From positions 1-64,000 of the forward strand of contig SVJM01000001.1 of NCBI GenBank assembly GCA_015068975.1: a DNA stretch of 64,000 nt, given 5' to 3'. This DNA comes from Oscillospiraceae bacterium (GTDB lineage: Bacteria; Bacillota; Clostridia; UMGS1810). The translations under genes were made by a program, and so were the position numbers. Below the pieces are notes generated by a model. That model ran no database searches and was not told the origin of the DNA. It saw only the letters and a list, made by a program, of their open reading frames with translations. Shown here in pieces: positions 8,612-18,732 of the stretch (the stretch's first letter is position 1; every line of letters begins with the position of its first letter).

Positions 8612-10378
8612 TTGCTCAAAGAAAACAACCTGTCTTTGCCAGAAAATTTCTCGGATGATTTTGAATATAGTTTTAATATGACAAATGAATATTATAAGAA
8701 TCAGGGTCTTGGAGAAAATGGCTTTTTGAAGCTTCTTGAAATGATGGGATATACATATGACTCATATAAATTTCATAATCAAATTGATTTAATTTATTCC
8801 ATCCTTTCTTCACATTTTTCAAAAACCTATTCTGATGAAGAATTAAAGAAATTTTATGATGAAAATATCTCTTTGTACAAAAAAGATATGGTTCAGGCAA
8901 AGCATATTCTCCTTACTACAGAGGGAAAAACCGATGATCAGATAAAAGAAACAGAAAAAAATATCAATAATATACTTGAAAGAATAAAAAAAGGTGAAGA
9001 TTTTGATACTTTGATGAATGAATACTGTGAAGATCCGGGAATAAAATCAAATCCTGACGGTTACATATTCGGTGCAGGAGAAATGGTAAAGGAATTTGAA
9101 GAGGCAGCATTCAGCCTTCAAAAAAAAGGTGATGTAAGTGATGTTGTTAAAACATCATATGGTTTTCATATTATCAAACTTATAGACAAATTTGATACTA
9201 TTCCTTTTGATAAAGCTAAATCTACCTTAAAAGATGATCTAAATAATAATTACATAAATGGTCTTATTAAAGAAAAAATTGATTCTACACCTTTGAGTAT
9301 TGATTTATCATTAATAAAGGATTATACTTTAACATCAGAAGATGAAATATTTGAATCAGGAAAAAGAGAAATTGACGCAGTTTTGAATAATGTAAAAATA
9401 AATGTAGAAGGAAAAAATGTAGAAGAAGATAATATTCTCTATATGGGAAGAACTTATGTCCCATTAAGATATATATCTGAAATTCTTGCAAAAGAAGTAA
9501 TATGGAATCCTGATACAAATACTGCTGATATTTACGATAAGTATGGCGTGTCTTTTTCATCAGAAGAAGAAGAGCTTGATACATATATTCATATAATACG
9601 AAAAGATAACAAAGAAAAAGATGAAGCTTTTATAATCAATGAAGCAAAAAAACAGATGGAATATGACAGAAAACTTATAAAGTTTGCTCATTCCTTAAAT
9701 ATAATAACAGACAAAAACTTTGAAAAAAGCTACACAAATTATTTATCTAATATCAAATTTCAATTTTTAAAAAACTTCAATTCTGATGAAGAATTTAAAA
9801 AAGTTCTTGATTCATTTGGATATACAGAAAAATCTTTGAAGAGAATTTACGAAATTGAATTTTATACTGACAAGCTTTATGAAAAATTTATTGAAGAAAT
9901 AAAACCATCAAAAGAAGAAATATTATCTTATTTTGAAAATAATAAAGAAGATTTCATTTACGATGGACTGAGAGTAAAGCATATTCTTCTTTATACAACA
10001 GATGAATCCGGAAATCCACTTGATGAAGAAACTATTAAAACTAAAGAAAATGTCATTAATTTCATTTATGAAAGAGCAAAAAAAGGAGAAGATTTTGATA
10101 CTCTCATAAAGGAATATACTGAAGATGAAACTGTAGAAGATTATCCTGACGGATATGAAATTGCAAAAGGAACCATGGATGAGGATTTTGAAAAAGCTGC
10201 TTATTCTATAGAAAATGTGGGAGATGTATGCAAACCTTTTCTCTCTAAATACGGATATCATATTATAAAGCTTGAAGAAAAAATTACTTACCTTTCTGTC
10301 GATAATAAAGCAGTATATTCACATATAGAAAAAATAGTTGCAAAAGAAAAACTAAAAGAAAAAGTTAAAAATTCATAA
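8612..10378 (+). CDS. 3' part of the interrupted gene: PpiC/parvulin peptidyl-prolyl isomerase (PrsA/SurA-like) with two rotamase domains
   Basis: The reading frame is open from 8531, immediately after the TAA, to 10378; 8612 (TTG) is the first plausible start inside it. Contents in order: the remainder of a helical chaperone region; rotamase domain 1 (VQAKHILLTTEGK ... DPGIKSNPDGYIFGAGEM ... SYGFHIIKLIDKF); a second CuAO-N-like segment (VEGKNVEEDNILY, RTYVPLRYISEILAKEVIWN); a second helical region; rotamase domain 2 (RVKHILLYTTDESG ... YPDGYEIAKGTM ... KYGYHIIKLEEKI). It therefore duplicates the layout of the first unit. With the upstream part it would be a secreted foldase of about 736 residues. 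Without a signal peptide this half is unlikely to be exported, so it is probably a recent pseudogene unless the stop is read through or is a sequencing error. Confidence 0.75.
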   Translation: MLKENNLSLPENFSDDFEYSFNMTNEYYKNQGLGENGFLKLLEMMGYTYDSYKFHNQIDLIYSILSSHFSKTYSDEELKKFYDENISLYKKDMVQAKHILLTTEGKTDDQIKETEKNINNILERIKKGEDFDTLMNEYCEDPGIKSNPDGYIFGAGEMVKEFEEAAFSLQKKGDVSDVVKTSYGFHIIKLIDKFDTIPFDKAKSTLKDDLNNNYINGLIKEKIDSTPLSIDLSLIKDYTLTSEDEIFESGKREIDAVLNNVKINVEGKNVEEDNILYMGRTYVPLRYISEILAKEVIWNPDTNTADIYDKYGVSFSSEEEELDTYIHIIRKDNKEKDEAFIINEAKKQMEYDRKLIKFAHSLNIITDKNFEKSYTNYLSNIKFQFLKNFNSDEEFKKVLDSFGYTEKSLKRIYEIEFYTDKLYEKFIEEIKPSKEEILSYFENNKEDFIYDGLRVKHILLYTTDESGNPLDEETIKTKENVINFIYERAKKGEDFDTLIKEYTEDETVEDYPDGYEIAKGTMDEDFEKAAYSIENVGDVCKPFLSKYGYHIIKLEEKITYLSVDNKAVYSHIEKIVAKEKLKEKVKNS

Positions 10379-10417
10379 CTTAAAAATTCCAATACTATTA
10401 AAATTTTTAATTTTGAC

Positions 10418-10446
10418 TTGTCAATACAAAAATTTTGTGATATACT
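10418..10446 (+). promoter_or_regulatory. Promoter upstream of rsmE
   Basis: TTGTCA, 17 bases, TATACT, 40 bases before the TTG start of rsmE. A second TATAAT (10456-10461) lies just downstream without a matching -35. Confidence 0.6.
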
Positions 10447-10485
10447 CTTCTTGTGTATAATAGTGTTTTCGGAAGGTGAGATTTT

Positions 10486-11211
10486 TTGCATAGATTTTTT
10501 GTAGATTCTTCCTGTATAAAAGGTGATTTTGTCACTCTTTTGGATAAAGACTCAAATCATATAAAAAATGTACTTCGTCTTTCAAAAGGAGAAGAAATCA
10601 TAGTTTGTGACGGAAATTCTACTGATTATATTTGCGAGATTTATTCTATGGAAAAAGAAGTTCTTTTAAAAATCAATACTTCTTATCCTACAGAAACTGA
10701 ACCTCCACTTAAAATTACTCTTTTTCAGGGTCTTCCAAAGTCCGACAAACTTGAATATATTATTCAGAAATGTGTCGAGCTTGGAGTAAGTGAGATTGTT
10801 CCTGTACAAACAAAAAGATCAGTAGTAAAAATCAAAGATTCTTCCAAAAAACAAGAAAGATGGCAAAAAATTTCTGATGAAGCATGTAAGCAATGTATAA
10901 GAGGTATCATTCCAAAGGTACATAGTCCTGTTTTGTTTAAGGATATGTTTAAATACATAAAAGAAGATTCCCTTTCAATATGTGCTTATGAGAATGAAAA
11001 ATCAAATTCTCTTAAATCTTTATTAAAATCAAATACTTCAAAAAACATTAATATTTTCATCGGTCCTGAAGGCGGTATTGATGAAGAAGAAATTTCTATA
11101 CTAAAAGAAAACAAATTTAATATTATTACATTAGGTCCAAGAATACTCAGAACAGAAACAGCTCCTTTGGCTTTGGTATCTGCATTGATGTATGAATCAG
11201 GCGACTGGTAA
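10486..11211 (+). CDS. rsmE: 16S rRNA (uracil(1498)-N(3))-methyltransferase RsmE
   Basis: 241 residues. It has an N-terminal PUA-like domain (HRFFVDSSCIKGDFVTL, HIKNVLRLSKGE) and a C-terminal SPOUT methyltransferase fold with its knot motifs IFIGPEGGIDEEEI and LGPRILRTETAPL. It methylates U1498 of 16S rRNA using S-adenosylmethionine. The start is TTG preceded by GGAAGGTGAG at six to seven bases; no ATG fits. It is probably co-transcribed with the membrane protein gene 26 bases downstream. Confidence 0.96.
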   Translation: MHRFFVDSSCIKGDFVTLLDKDSNHIKNVLRLSKGEEIIVCDGNSTDYICEIYSMEKEVLLKINTSYPTETEPPLKITLFQGLPKSDKLEYIIQKCVELGVSEIVPVQTKRSVVKIKDSSKKQERWQKISDEACKQCIRGIIPKVHSPVLFKDMFKYIKEDSLSICAYENEKSNSLKSLLKSNTSKNINIFIGPEGGIDEEEISILKENKFNIITLGPRILRTETAPLALVSALMYESGDW

Positions 11212-11237
11212 AAAGGACTCTAAGAGGAGATAATAAA

Positions 11238-11750
11238 ATGAAAAAAATCATTACAAAACAATCTATTGAAGAAAAACATTCCAATCTTACTTTAGTTTCT
11301 TCTGTATTGTCACTTATTCTATTTACAGTTATATTATTTATTTATAACAATACTACAAACCCTACAGCTATTGAATTTTGCAGCAGCTTGTCACTTTCAC
11401 TGTCATTTCTTTTTGGCGGAATAGCTTTGATTATTGCTGTGATGGTATTTATAAAGAAAGATACTTTTCTTACTGAATATTCATCTGTTATGGCTATCCT
11501 TTCTGCAGTTTTCTTTATACTTAAGGGAAATACCCTTACTGCTTTTATAGGAGGATCAGAAAAGGCTATACTTCTTGCTGTATTTGTAGTTGCTCTTTAT
11601 TGGATAGTAGCAATCATATATCATTGCTTCCTTAAAGAAAAAATGACCCCAAATATGGTTGCTTCATATATAATTATAGGAGTTTCTTTTGCTATTCTTA
11701 TAGCTACAATTCTTCTTAATTATTTTGTTACTCCATCTATATTACTTTAA
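11238..11750 (+). CDS. Hypothetical membrane protein
   Basis: 170 residues with about five hydrophobic segments (near residues 18-37, 48-71, 80-96, 107-127 and 140-165) and a basic N-terminus (MKKIITKQSIEEKHSN). I recognise no family motif. A strong ribosome binding site (AAGAGGAGATAATAAA) and short distance to rsmE suggest a real gene in the same transcript, which ends at the hairpin at 11868. Confidence 0.75.
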   Translation: MKKIITKQSIEEKHSNLTLVSSVLSLILFTVILFIYNNTTNPTAIEFCSSLSLSLSFLFGGIALIIAVMVFIKKDTFLTEYSSVMAILSAVFFILKGNTLTAFIGGSEKAILLAVFVVALYWIVAIIYHCFLKEKMTPNMVASYIIIGVSFAILIATILLNYFVTPSILL

Positions 11751-11867
11751 TAATTAATAAAATAAAAAAAGGGAATGCAAAAAAACTCCAGATCGCAAAA
11801 AGGCATAGATTATATATAAGTCAAAAACCTGAATGCACAATAAAACTTACAAATTACTCATTATGTA

Positions 11868-11908
11868 GGAAATATTACATTTTTATGTAATATTTCCTTA
11901 TTTTTGTG
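11868..11908 (+). terminator. Terminator after rsmE and the membrane protein gene
   Basis: Thirteen-base perfect stem (11868-11880 with 11885-11897) with a TTTT loop, followed by TTATTTTTG. It lies 118 bases beyond the stop codon; 11751-11867 holds nothing I can recognise. Confidence 0.75.
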
Positions 11909-12013
11909 CCTTTTTGTTACGAATAAACTTCGCCTCTCGGTGTATCGCATACACCTTCGGGTAACCCGAAACCAAAGGTTTCGGCTCAGTTTATCCGTTC
12001 TGAAGTCTTTTTT
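11903..12013 (+). repeat. Dispersed palindromic element, family Y (copy a)
   Basis: Begins GTGCCTTTTTG directly after a terminator. It contains AATAAACTT, GGTGTATCGCATACACC (perfect inner hairpin), an additional GAAACCAAAGGTTTC hairpin, GGCTCAGTTTAT, TTCTGAAG and a final T-run. The same framework recurs at 34515-34602 and, inverted, three times in 42860-43336. The outer arms AATAAACT and AGTTTAT pair. No coding content. Confidence 0.65.
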
Positions 12014-12118
12014 CTATCCCCTTAATTCAACAACAGGGGCTGTTAAAATAGATTTTTTACAGTCCATTTTTTTATATCTTTCTTCTACATAATATATATT
12101 ATTTATTTCATTAAAAAA

Positions 12119-12145
12119 AGCACCGACAAAGTCGATGCTTTTTTT
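12119..12145 (-). terminator. Terminator downstream of tRNA-Arg (bidirectional shape)
   Basis: AGCACCGAC pairs with GTCGATGCT around an AAA loop (one G-U or mismatch pair), with T-runs on both strands. It lies immediately 3' of the tRNA on the minus strand. Confidence 0.8.
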
Positions 12146-12146
12146 C

Positions 12147-12223
12147 TGGCGTCCATAAGAGGAGTCGAACCTCCGACCTACCGCTTAGGAGGCGGTCGCT
12201 CTATCCTACTGAGCTATATGGAC
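12147..12223 (-). tRNA. tRNA-Arg(CCU)
   Basis: A full cloverleaf reads on the minus strand: acceptor GTCCATA/TATGGAC, D-arm AGCTCAGTAGGATAGAGC, anticodon stem ACCGC/GCGGT enclosing CTCCTAA (anticodon CCT, reading AGG), and T-arm GGAGGTTCGACTCCTC. The discriminator G and an encoded CCA end follow. Confidence 0.96.
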
Positions 12224-12326
12224 ATATAATTTTTTAATCATTTTCTATTTTAAACTTTATATTTTTTATTGTCAATAATTTTATTATATTTTTTAAAAAA
12301 AGTTGATAATTTTCTTCATTTTTTTC

Positions 12327-12355
12327 TTGAAATATCCTTGACTTTTTGATATAAT
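12327..12355 (+). promoter_or_regulatory. dnaA promoter
   Basis: TTGAAA, 17 bases, TATAAT, about 115 bases before the dnaA start codon. A DnaA-box-like TTATCAACA (12401-12409) lies between promoter and gene, compatible with autoregulation. Confidence 0.65.
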
Positions 12356-12470
12356 AGTATTGTGTATAATTATGCTTATTTTTAATAAAATTTTATATAA
12401 TTATCAACAATTTTTATACTTAATTTATTTTTCTTTTTTTATTTTTATTTATTTACACAGGAGAAATATT

Positions 12471-13802
12471 ATGGACAAATTACTTACTGTCTGGGCTGAA
12501 ACTCTTCAGCTTCTTGAACCGGAAATGGAGCCTGTTTCATACAGATCATGGATACAGACAATTAATCCCATTTCTATCAAAGACAATATTATAATTTTAG
12601 AAGTTCCTTTTCCTTATAATCAGAGGATGGTAAATGAAATTTATAAACCTCTTATTACAAATGCACTTTGTATTGCATCAGGAGAAGAACTTTCTATAAA
12701 CGTAGTTGTAAAAGGTGATGCTTTTATAGAAGAAGTAAAGGAAGAAGCAGAAACAGAAATATATGAAACTCCCATCGAAGGATTTCTCAATCCTTACTTC
12801 ACCTTCGAAAATTTCGTAATTGGAAGCTCAAACAAATTTGCTCACGCAGCTTCCCTTGCTGTTGCAGAAGGAAACGGTATTATGTATAACCCACTTTTCC
12901 TTTATGGAGGAGTTGGTCTTGGAAAGACTCACCTTATGCATGCGATAGGCAATACCATTCTTAAAACCAAACCATCAAAGAAGGTAATGTATGTTTCTGC
13001 AGAAAAATTTACAAATGAATTTATTGCTGCAGTTACTACAAATACAGTACCTGCTTTCAGAGACAAATACAGAACTGTAGATGTTCTTATGATAGATGAT
13101 ATACAGTTTATAGGTGGTAAACAGGGTATAGAAGAAGCATTCTTCCATACTTTTAACGATCTTAAGGATCTCAATAAGCAAATCATTATTTCATCAGACC
13201 GTCCTCCAAGAGAGCTTCATACTCTTTCTGAAAGACTCAAAACAAGATTCGAAAACGGTCTTCTGGCTGATATCCAACAGCCTGACTTTGAAACAAGAGC
13301 TGCTATTATCACTAAGAAATGTTCTTCATTCAATCTATATCTTCCTCAGGATGTTATATTAAGAATCGCATCCTGTATTACTGAAAATATAAGAGAAATA
13401 GAAGGAGTACTCAAAAAACTAAAAATGCTTACAGAGCTTTACAAAAAGCCTGTAGATGAAGAAATGCTTTCAAAGACTCTTGAATCCTTCAATACACACG
13501 AAAATTCAGTAATAACACCGGAAATAGTAATCAAAGCTGTAGAAAGACATTTTAATTTAAGAGAAGACTCACTTAAGAGTAAATCAAGAGCAAATGAAAT
13601 ATCTATCCCACGTCAGATTTCTATGTACATTATGAAAGAAATGTGTACTAATATATCTTACATAAAGATGGGTGCTGCTCTTGGCGGAAGAGATCACTCT
13701 ACTATAATTCACGGTATAAAAATTATTACAAAAAAGATAGAAGAAGATCCTTTCACAAAAAATGTAGTTGATGACATTATAAAAAATATAAAAAACAGAT
13801 AG
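12471..13802 (+). CDS. dnaA: Chromosomal replication initiator protein DnaA
   Basis: 443 residues. Domain I begins MDKLLTVWAETLQLL. The AAA+ domain has Walker A GGVGLGKTHLMHA (near residue 147) and Walker B VLMIDDIQF (near 205). The C-terminal DNA-binding domain carries the DnaA signature GAALGGRDHSTIIHG. The start is the ATG after CAGGAGAAATATT; an upstream in-frame ATG would add 37 hydrophobic, non-conserved residues with no ribosome binding site. It binds the boxes at 13839-14004 to open the origin. Confidence 0.98.
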   Translation: MDKLLTVWAETLQLLEPEMEPVSYRSWIQTINPISIKDNIIILEVPFPYNQRMVNEIYKPLITNALCIASGEELSINVVVKGDAFIEEVKEEAETEIYETPIEGFLNPYFTFENFVIGSSNKFAHAASLAVAEGNGIMYNPLFLYGGVGLGKTHLMHAIGNTILKTKPSKKVMYVSAEKFTNEFIAAVTTNTVPAFRDKYRTVDVLMIDDIQFIGGKQGIEEAFFHTFNDLKDLNKQIIISSDRPPRELHTLSERLKTRFENGLLADIQQPDFETRAAIITKKCSSFNLYLPQDVILRIASCITENIREIEGVLKKLKMLTELYKKPVDEEMLSKTLESFNTHENSVITPEIVIKAVERHFNLREDSLKSKSRANEISIPRQISMYIMKEMCTNISYIKMGAALGGRDHSTIIHGIKIITKKIEEDPFTKNVVDDIIKNIKNR

Positions 13803-13838
13803 TTTTTTTATTTAATTTAAAAAATTAAGTTGTCAACA

Positions 13839-14060
13839 TTATCCACTTTATAACTTTTTTTATTATTGTGGATAAAATTATTTGATTTTTATTTTATAAT
13901 TTGATGTTGATTGTGTGGATAAATATTTTTATTATCAACATACTTTTTCACATACAAAAACCTCTTAACCATATGTGAAATTTCCATTATCCACACTATC
14001 CACATATATTATTATTACTATTATTAAAATATATATTATATATCTATTATTTATATATTT
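13839..14060 (+). other. oriC: Chromosomal replication origin, oriC (dnaA-dnaN intergenic part)
   Basis: DnaA boxes (consensus TTATCCACA) occur at 13839-13847 (one mismatch), 13867-13875 (inverted, perfect), 13914-13922 (inverted, perfect), 13932-13940 (TTATCAACA), 13987-13995 (perfect) and 13996-14004 (CTATCCACA). The last two abut. They are followed by an almost pure A+T stretch, 14005-14060, which should be the unwinding element. Its TTATTATTACTATTATTA part has the three-base period expected of a DnaA-trio. The position between dnaA and dnaN is that of the Firmicute origin. Confidence 0.92.
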
Positions 14061-14074
14061 AAGGAGAGATAAAA

Positions 14075-15175
14075 ATGAAATTTTCCTGTTCAAAAGAAAA
14101 TCTTTTAAATGCTGTAAATATTGTTTCAAAAGCTTGTAATACTTCTTCCCCTGTTGTAATACTTGGTGGACTATATTTCAAAGCTTATGATAAACTTCTT
14201 ATCAATTCTACAAATATGGAAATATCCATTGAATGTGAAGTAGAGGCAGATATTATTGAACAGGGAGAAATACTCATTGATTCAAGAATTATATCTGATA
14301 TTTTAAGAAAAACAACTGAAGATTACATAAATATTGAAGTAAATTCAAAAAATGAAGTAATAGTTTATACTCCTACCAACAAATATAATATTATGGGTAT
14401 GAGTGCATCAGATTTTCCTAAATTTGAAGATATTATGGCAGAAAGATATATTTCTATTCCTTCAAAAGATTTCAAGGATGCTGTCAGAAGCACTACCTTT
14501 GCATGTGCTCTTGATGAATCAAATCCTATTCTTACAGGAATAAATTTTGAAATATCAAAAACAGAAATGAAGCTTGTTGCAATAGATGGCTTCAGAATGG
14601 CTATAAAGAAAATTGCTATTCCTGAAAGAGAAGATGAATTTAATTTCCTTTTGAAAGGAAAAATATTAAACGAACTTTTAAAAATATTAAAAGATGATGA
14701 CACTATAGTAGATATTTCTTTTAACGAAAACAATGCTTTGTTTGCTTTTGAAAATTGTAAGGTAAAAGTAAGCCTTATGAGTGGAGAATATATCAAATAT
14801 AGTCAGTTCATACCTAAAAATAACGAAATAAGCATAAAGCTTGACAGAAAAATTTTTACACAAATGATAGAAAGAGCTTCTATCATTATCAACTATGACG
14901 ATACAAGAATTCCTATCGTTATAGAAATAGAAGGTGGAAACTTAAGTATAAGCTGTACTTCAAAGACAGGTAATTTCCATGAAGAATTTGAAATTTATCA
15001 GACAGCTACCACTCTTAAAATAGGTCTTGGAAGCAAATACCTTCTAGATGTATTAAAGAATATAGAAGATGAAAATATTATTATAAGCTTTACTTCTGCA
15101 GAAACACCTTGTGTTATAACACCTGTAGATGGTGATTCATTCTATTATATGATTTTGCCAAGAATTCTTAAATAA
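14075..15175 (+). CDS. dnaN: DNA polymerase III beta sliding clamp
   Basis: 366 residues, normal length, with the three-fold clamp architecture. It begins MKFSCSKENLLNAVNIVSKA and ends VITPVDGDSFYYMILPRILK, matching the usual C-terminal PxR motif that closes the hydrophobic cleft. It is the processivity ring for the replicative polymerase. Ribosome binding site AAGGAGAG. It is the first gene after oriC and is followed closely by yaaA and recF. Confidence 0.97.
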   Translation: MKFSCSKENLLNAVNIVSKACNTSSPVVILGGLYFKAYDKLLINSTNMEISIECEVEADIIEQGEILIDSRIISDILRKTTEDYINIEVNSKNEVIVYTPTNKYNIMGMSASDFPKFEDIMAERYISIPSKDFKDAVRSTTFACALDESNPILTGINFEISKTEMKLVAIDGFRMAIKKIAIPEREDEFNFLLKGKILNELLKILKDDDTIVDISFNENNALFAFENCKVKVSLMSGEYIKYSQFIPKNNEISIKLDRKIFTQMIERASIIINYDDTRIPIVIEIEGGNLSISCTSKTGNFHEEFEIYQTATTLKIGLGSKYLLDVLKNIEDENIIISFTSAETPCVITPVDGDSFYYMILPRILK

Positions 15176-15190
15176 AAAAGGAAGTTAAAT

Positions 15191-15415
15191 ATGGAAACCG
15201 TTTATATAAATACAGAATATATAAAACTTGATCAGCTTCTTAAATTCACTCAGATAGCAGAGGATGGAGCTGATGCAAAATTTATTATAAAGCAGGGAAT
15301 AATATTTATGGGAGAAAATGTGATTTTAGAAAGAGGCAAGAAGATTTATCCCGGTGATATTATTACTATCAGAACAGAAGATGAAGAAATAGACATTCAG
15401 GTTTTGAAAGAATGA
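15191..15415 (+). CDS. yaaA: S4-domain RNA-binding protein YaaA
   Basis: 74 residues. It is an S4-like RNA-binding domain of the type always found between dnaN and recF in Firmicutes: KLDQLLKFTQIAEDGADAK, then FIIKQGIIFMGENVILERGKKIYPGDII. The stop codon overlaps the recF start by four bases (ATGA), indicating translational coupling. Proposed to act in large ribosomal subunit biogenesis in related bacteria. Confidence 0.93.
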   Translation: METVYINTEYIKLDQLLKFTQIAEDGADAKFIIKQGIIFMGENVILERGKKIYPGDIITIRTEDEEIDIQVLKE

Positions 15416-16494
15416 TTATAAAAAGTATTTCTTTAAAAAATTTCAGAAATTACAGTGAAGAAAAATTTGATTTTTCTTCAAATATAAATATTCTTTATGG
15501 AAAAAACGGTCAGGGAAAAACTAATGTAATAGAAGCTTTATATTATTTTTGCCAGGGAAAGAGCTACAGAGGATGTAAGGATAAAGAAGTAATTAAATTT
15601 AATGAAGATAAATGCTTACTTAAAATAGAATTTGAATCAAATCTTCGTGATATGGAAGCAGAGATTATAATTGATGAATCTAAGATTGTAAGTATAAATG
15701 GTATAAATATAAAAAGACTCAGTGAGCTTGTAGGATATCTTAAGGCTGTTATATTTACTCCTGATCATCTTAATATTATAAAAAGCGGTCCTAGTCAGAG
15801 AAGAAATTTTTTGGATTCGTTTCTTTCTTCTGTATATCCTGTGTACTTTAAATATCTTATCAATTATTATAAGGTACTTAAGCAAAAGAATATATTATTA
15901 AAAAATAGAAACAATAATTATTCTCTTCTTTCTGTTTGGAATGAAAAGCTTTCTGAATATGGAGTAATTATTTCAAAATACAGAGAAGAAATAATAAAAA
16001 AAATAAATCCTTATATAAAAAAATATCAAAAAGAAATATCTGATGAAAAAGAGGATTTGTATCTGGAATATGTATGTAATATAAAAGATATGAAAGAGGA
16101 CAAAGAAAAGCTCTATAAATATCTTGAAGAAAATAAATCAAGAGAATTAGAAGCAGGTATTTCTCTTATAGGTCCTCACAGGGATGATTTTAATTTTATA
16201 ATAAATGAAAAAAATGCAAAAATTTATTCATCACAAGGTCAGCAAAGGACAGCTGTTCTTTCACTTAAGCTTTCTGAAGCAGATATTATATATGATATTG
16301 TAAATGAATATCCTATTTTACTTCTTGATGATATTACAAGTGAATTGGATGAAAAAAGAATTGAATACCTTACTTCTAAAATAAAGGACAAGCAGGTAAT
16401 AATCACTTGTACAAAAAAAGAAAAAAATCTTCTAAACAATGAAAACACCAGAATTTTTAAAATAAAAGAAGGAAAAATAGCAAGAGAGGAATAA
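15412..16494 (+). CDS. recF: DNA replication and repair protein RecF
   Basis: 360-residue SMC-like ATPase. Walker A YGKNGQGKTNVIEALY lies near residues 29-44, and the C-terminal Walker B/D-loop YPILLLDDITSELDEKR near 300. It loads RecA at single-strand gaps with RecO and RecR. ATGA overlap with yaaA; remB follows five bases later. Confidence 0.96.
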   Translation: MIIKSISLKNFRNYSEEKFDFSSNINILYGKNGQGKTNVIEALYYFCQGKSYRGCKDKEVIKFNEDKCLLKIEFESNLRDMEAEIIIDESKIVSINGINIKRLSELVGYLKAVIFTPDHLNIIKSGPSQRRNFLDSFLSSVYPVYFKYLINYYKVLKQKNILLKNRNNNYSLLSVWNEKLSEYGVIISKYREEIIKKINPYIKKYQKEISDEKEDLYLEYVCNIKDMKEDKEKLYKYLEENKSRELEAGISLIGPHRDDFNFIINEKNAKIYSSQGQQRTAVLSLKLSEADIIYDIVNEYPILLLDDITSELDEKRIEYLTSKIKDKQVIITCTKKEKNLLNNENTRIFKIKEGKIAREE

Positions 16495-16499
16495 AATAT

Positions 16500-16772
16500 A
16501 TGTTTCTTCATTTAGGTGGAAGCTTCATAGTAAACAAAAAGGATATTGTGGCTATAATGGATCTTGAATCAAGCTCTATATCCAAAATAACCAAGCAATA
16601 CCTTAAGGAAATGGAATTAAATAAAAATGTTATAAACGTAGAAGAAAATATTCTTCCAAAATCTTACGTTATAGTAAAAAATGAAAAAGAAAACAAGTTA
16701 TATATATCACCCATTGCGGCACAAACACTCCTTAAAAGGTGTGAAGAAGATTATATAAAAAGAAAAAAATAA
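16500..16772 (+). CDS. remB: DUF370 regulatory protein RemB (YaaB)
   Basis: 90 residues, beginning MFLHLGGSFIVNKKDIVAIMDL, the conserved start of the RemA/RemB (DUF370) family. RemA is a DNA-binding activator of biofilm matrix genes in Bacillus subtilis, and RemB is its paralogue encoded between recF and gyrB, exactly the position here. It sits 16 bases upstream of gyrB in an apparent operon. Confidence 0.9.
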   Translation: MFLHLGGSFIVNKKDIVAIMDLESSSISKITKQYLKEMELNKNVINVEENILPKSYVIVKNEKENKLYISPIAAQTLLKRCEEDYIKRKK

Positions 16773-16779
16773 TCTTTAG

Positions 16780-18696
<1,917 letters not shown>

Positions 18697-18732
18697 AAAA
18701 ACAATTGATCCCTTGCGAAAGGATAAGATACT

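Noticed and set aside
12360-12470. A 37-residue hydrophobic N-terminal extension of DnaA
   Set aside because: Overlaps the promoter and leader, has no ribosome binding site, and the conserved domain I starts at the later ATG.
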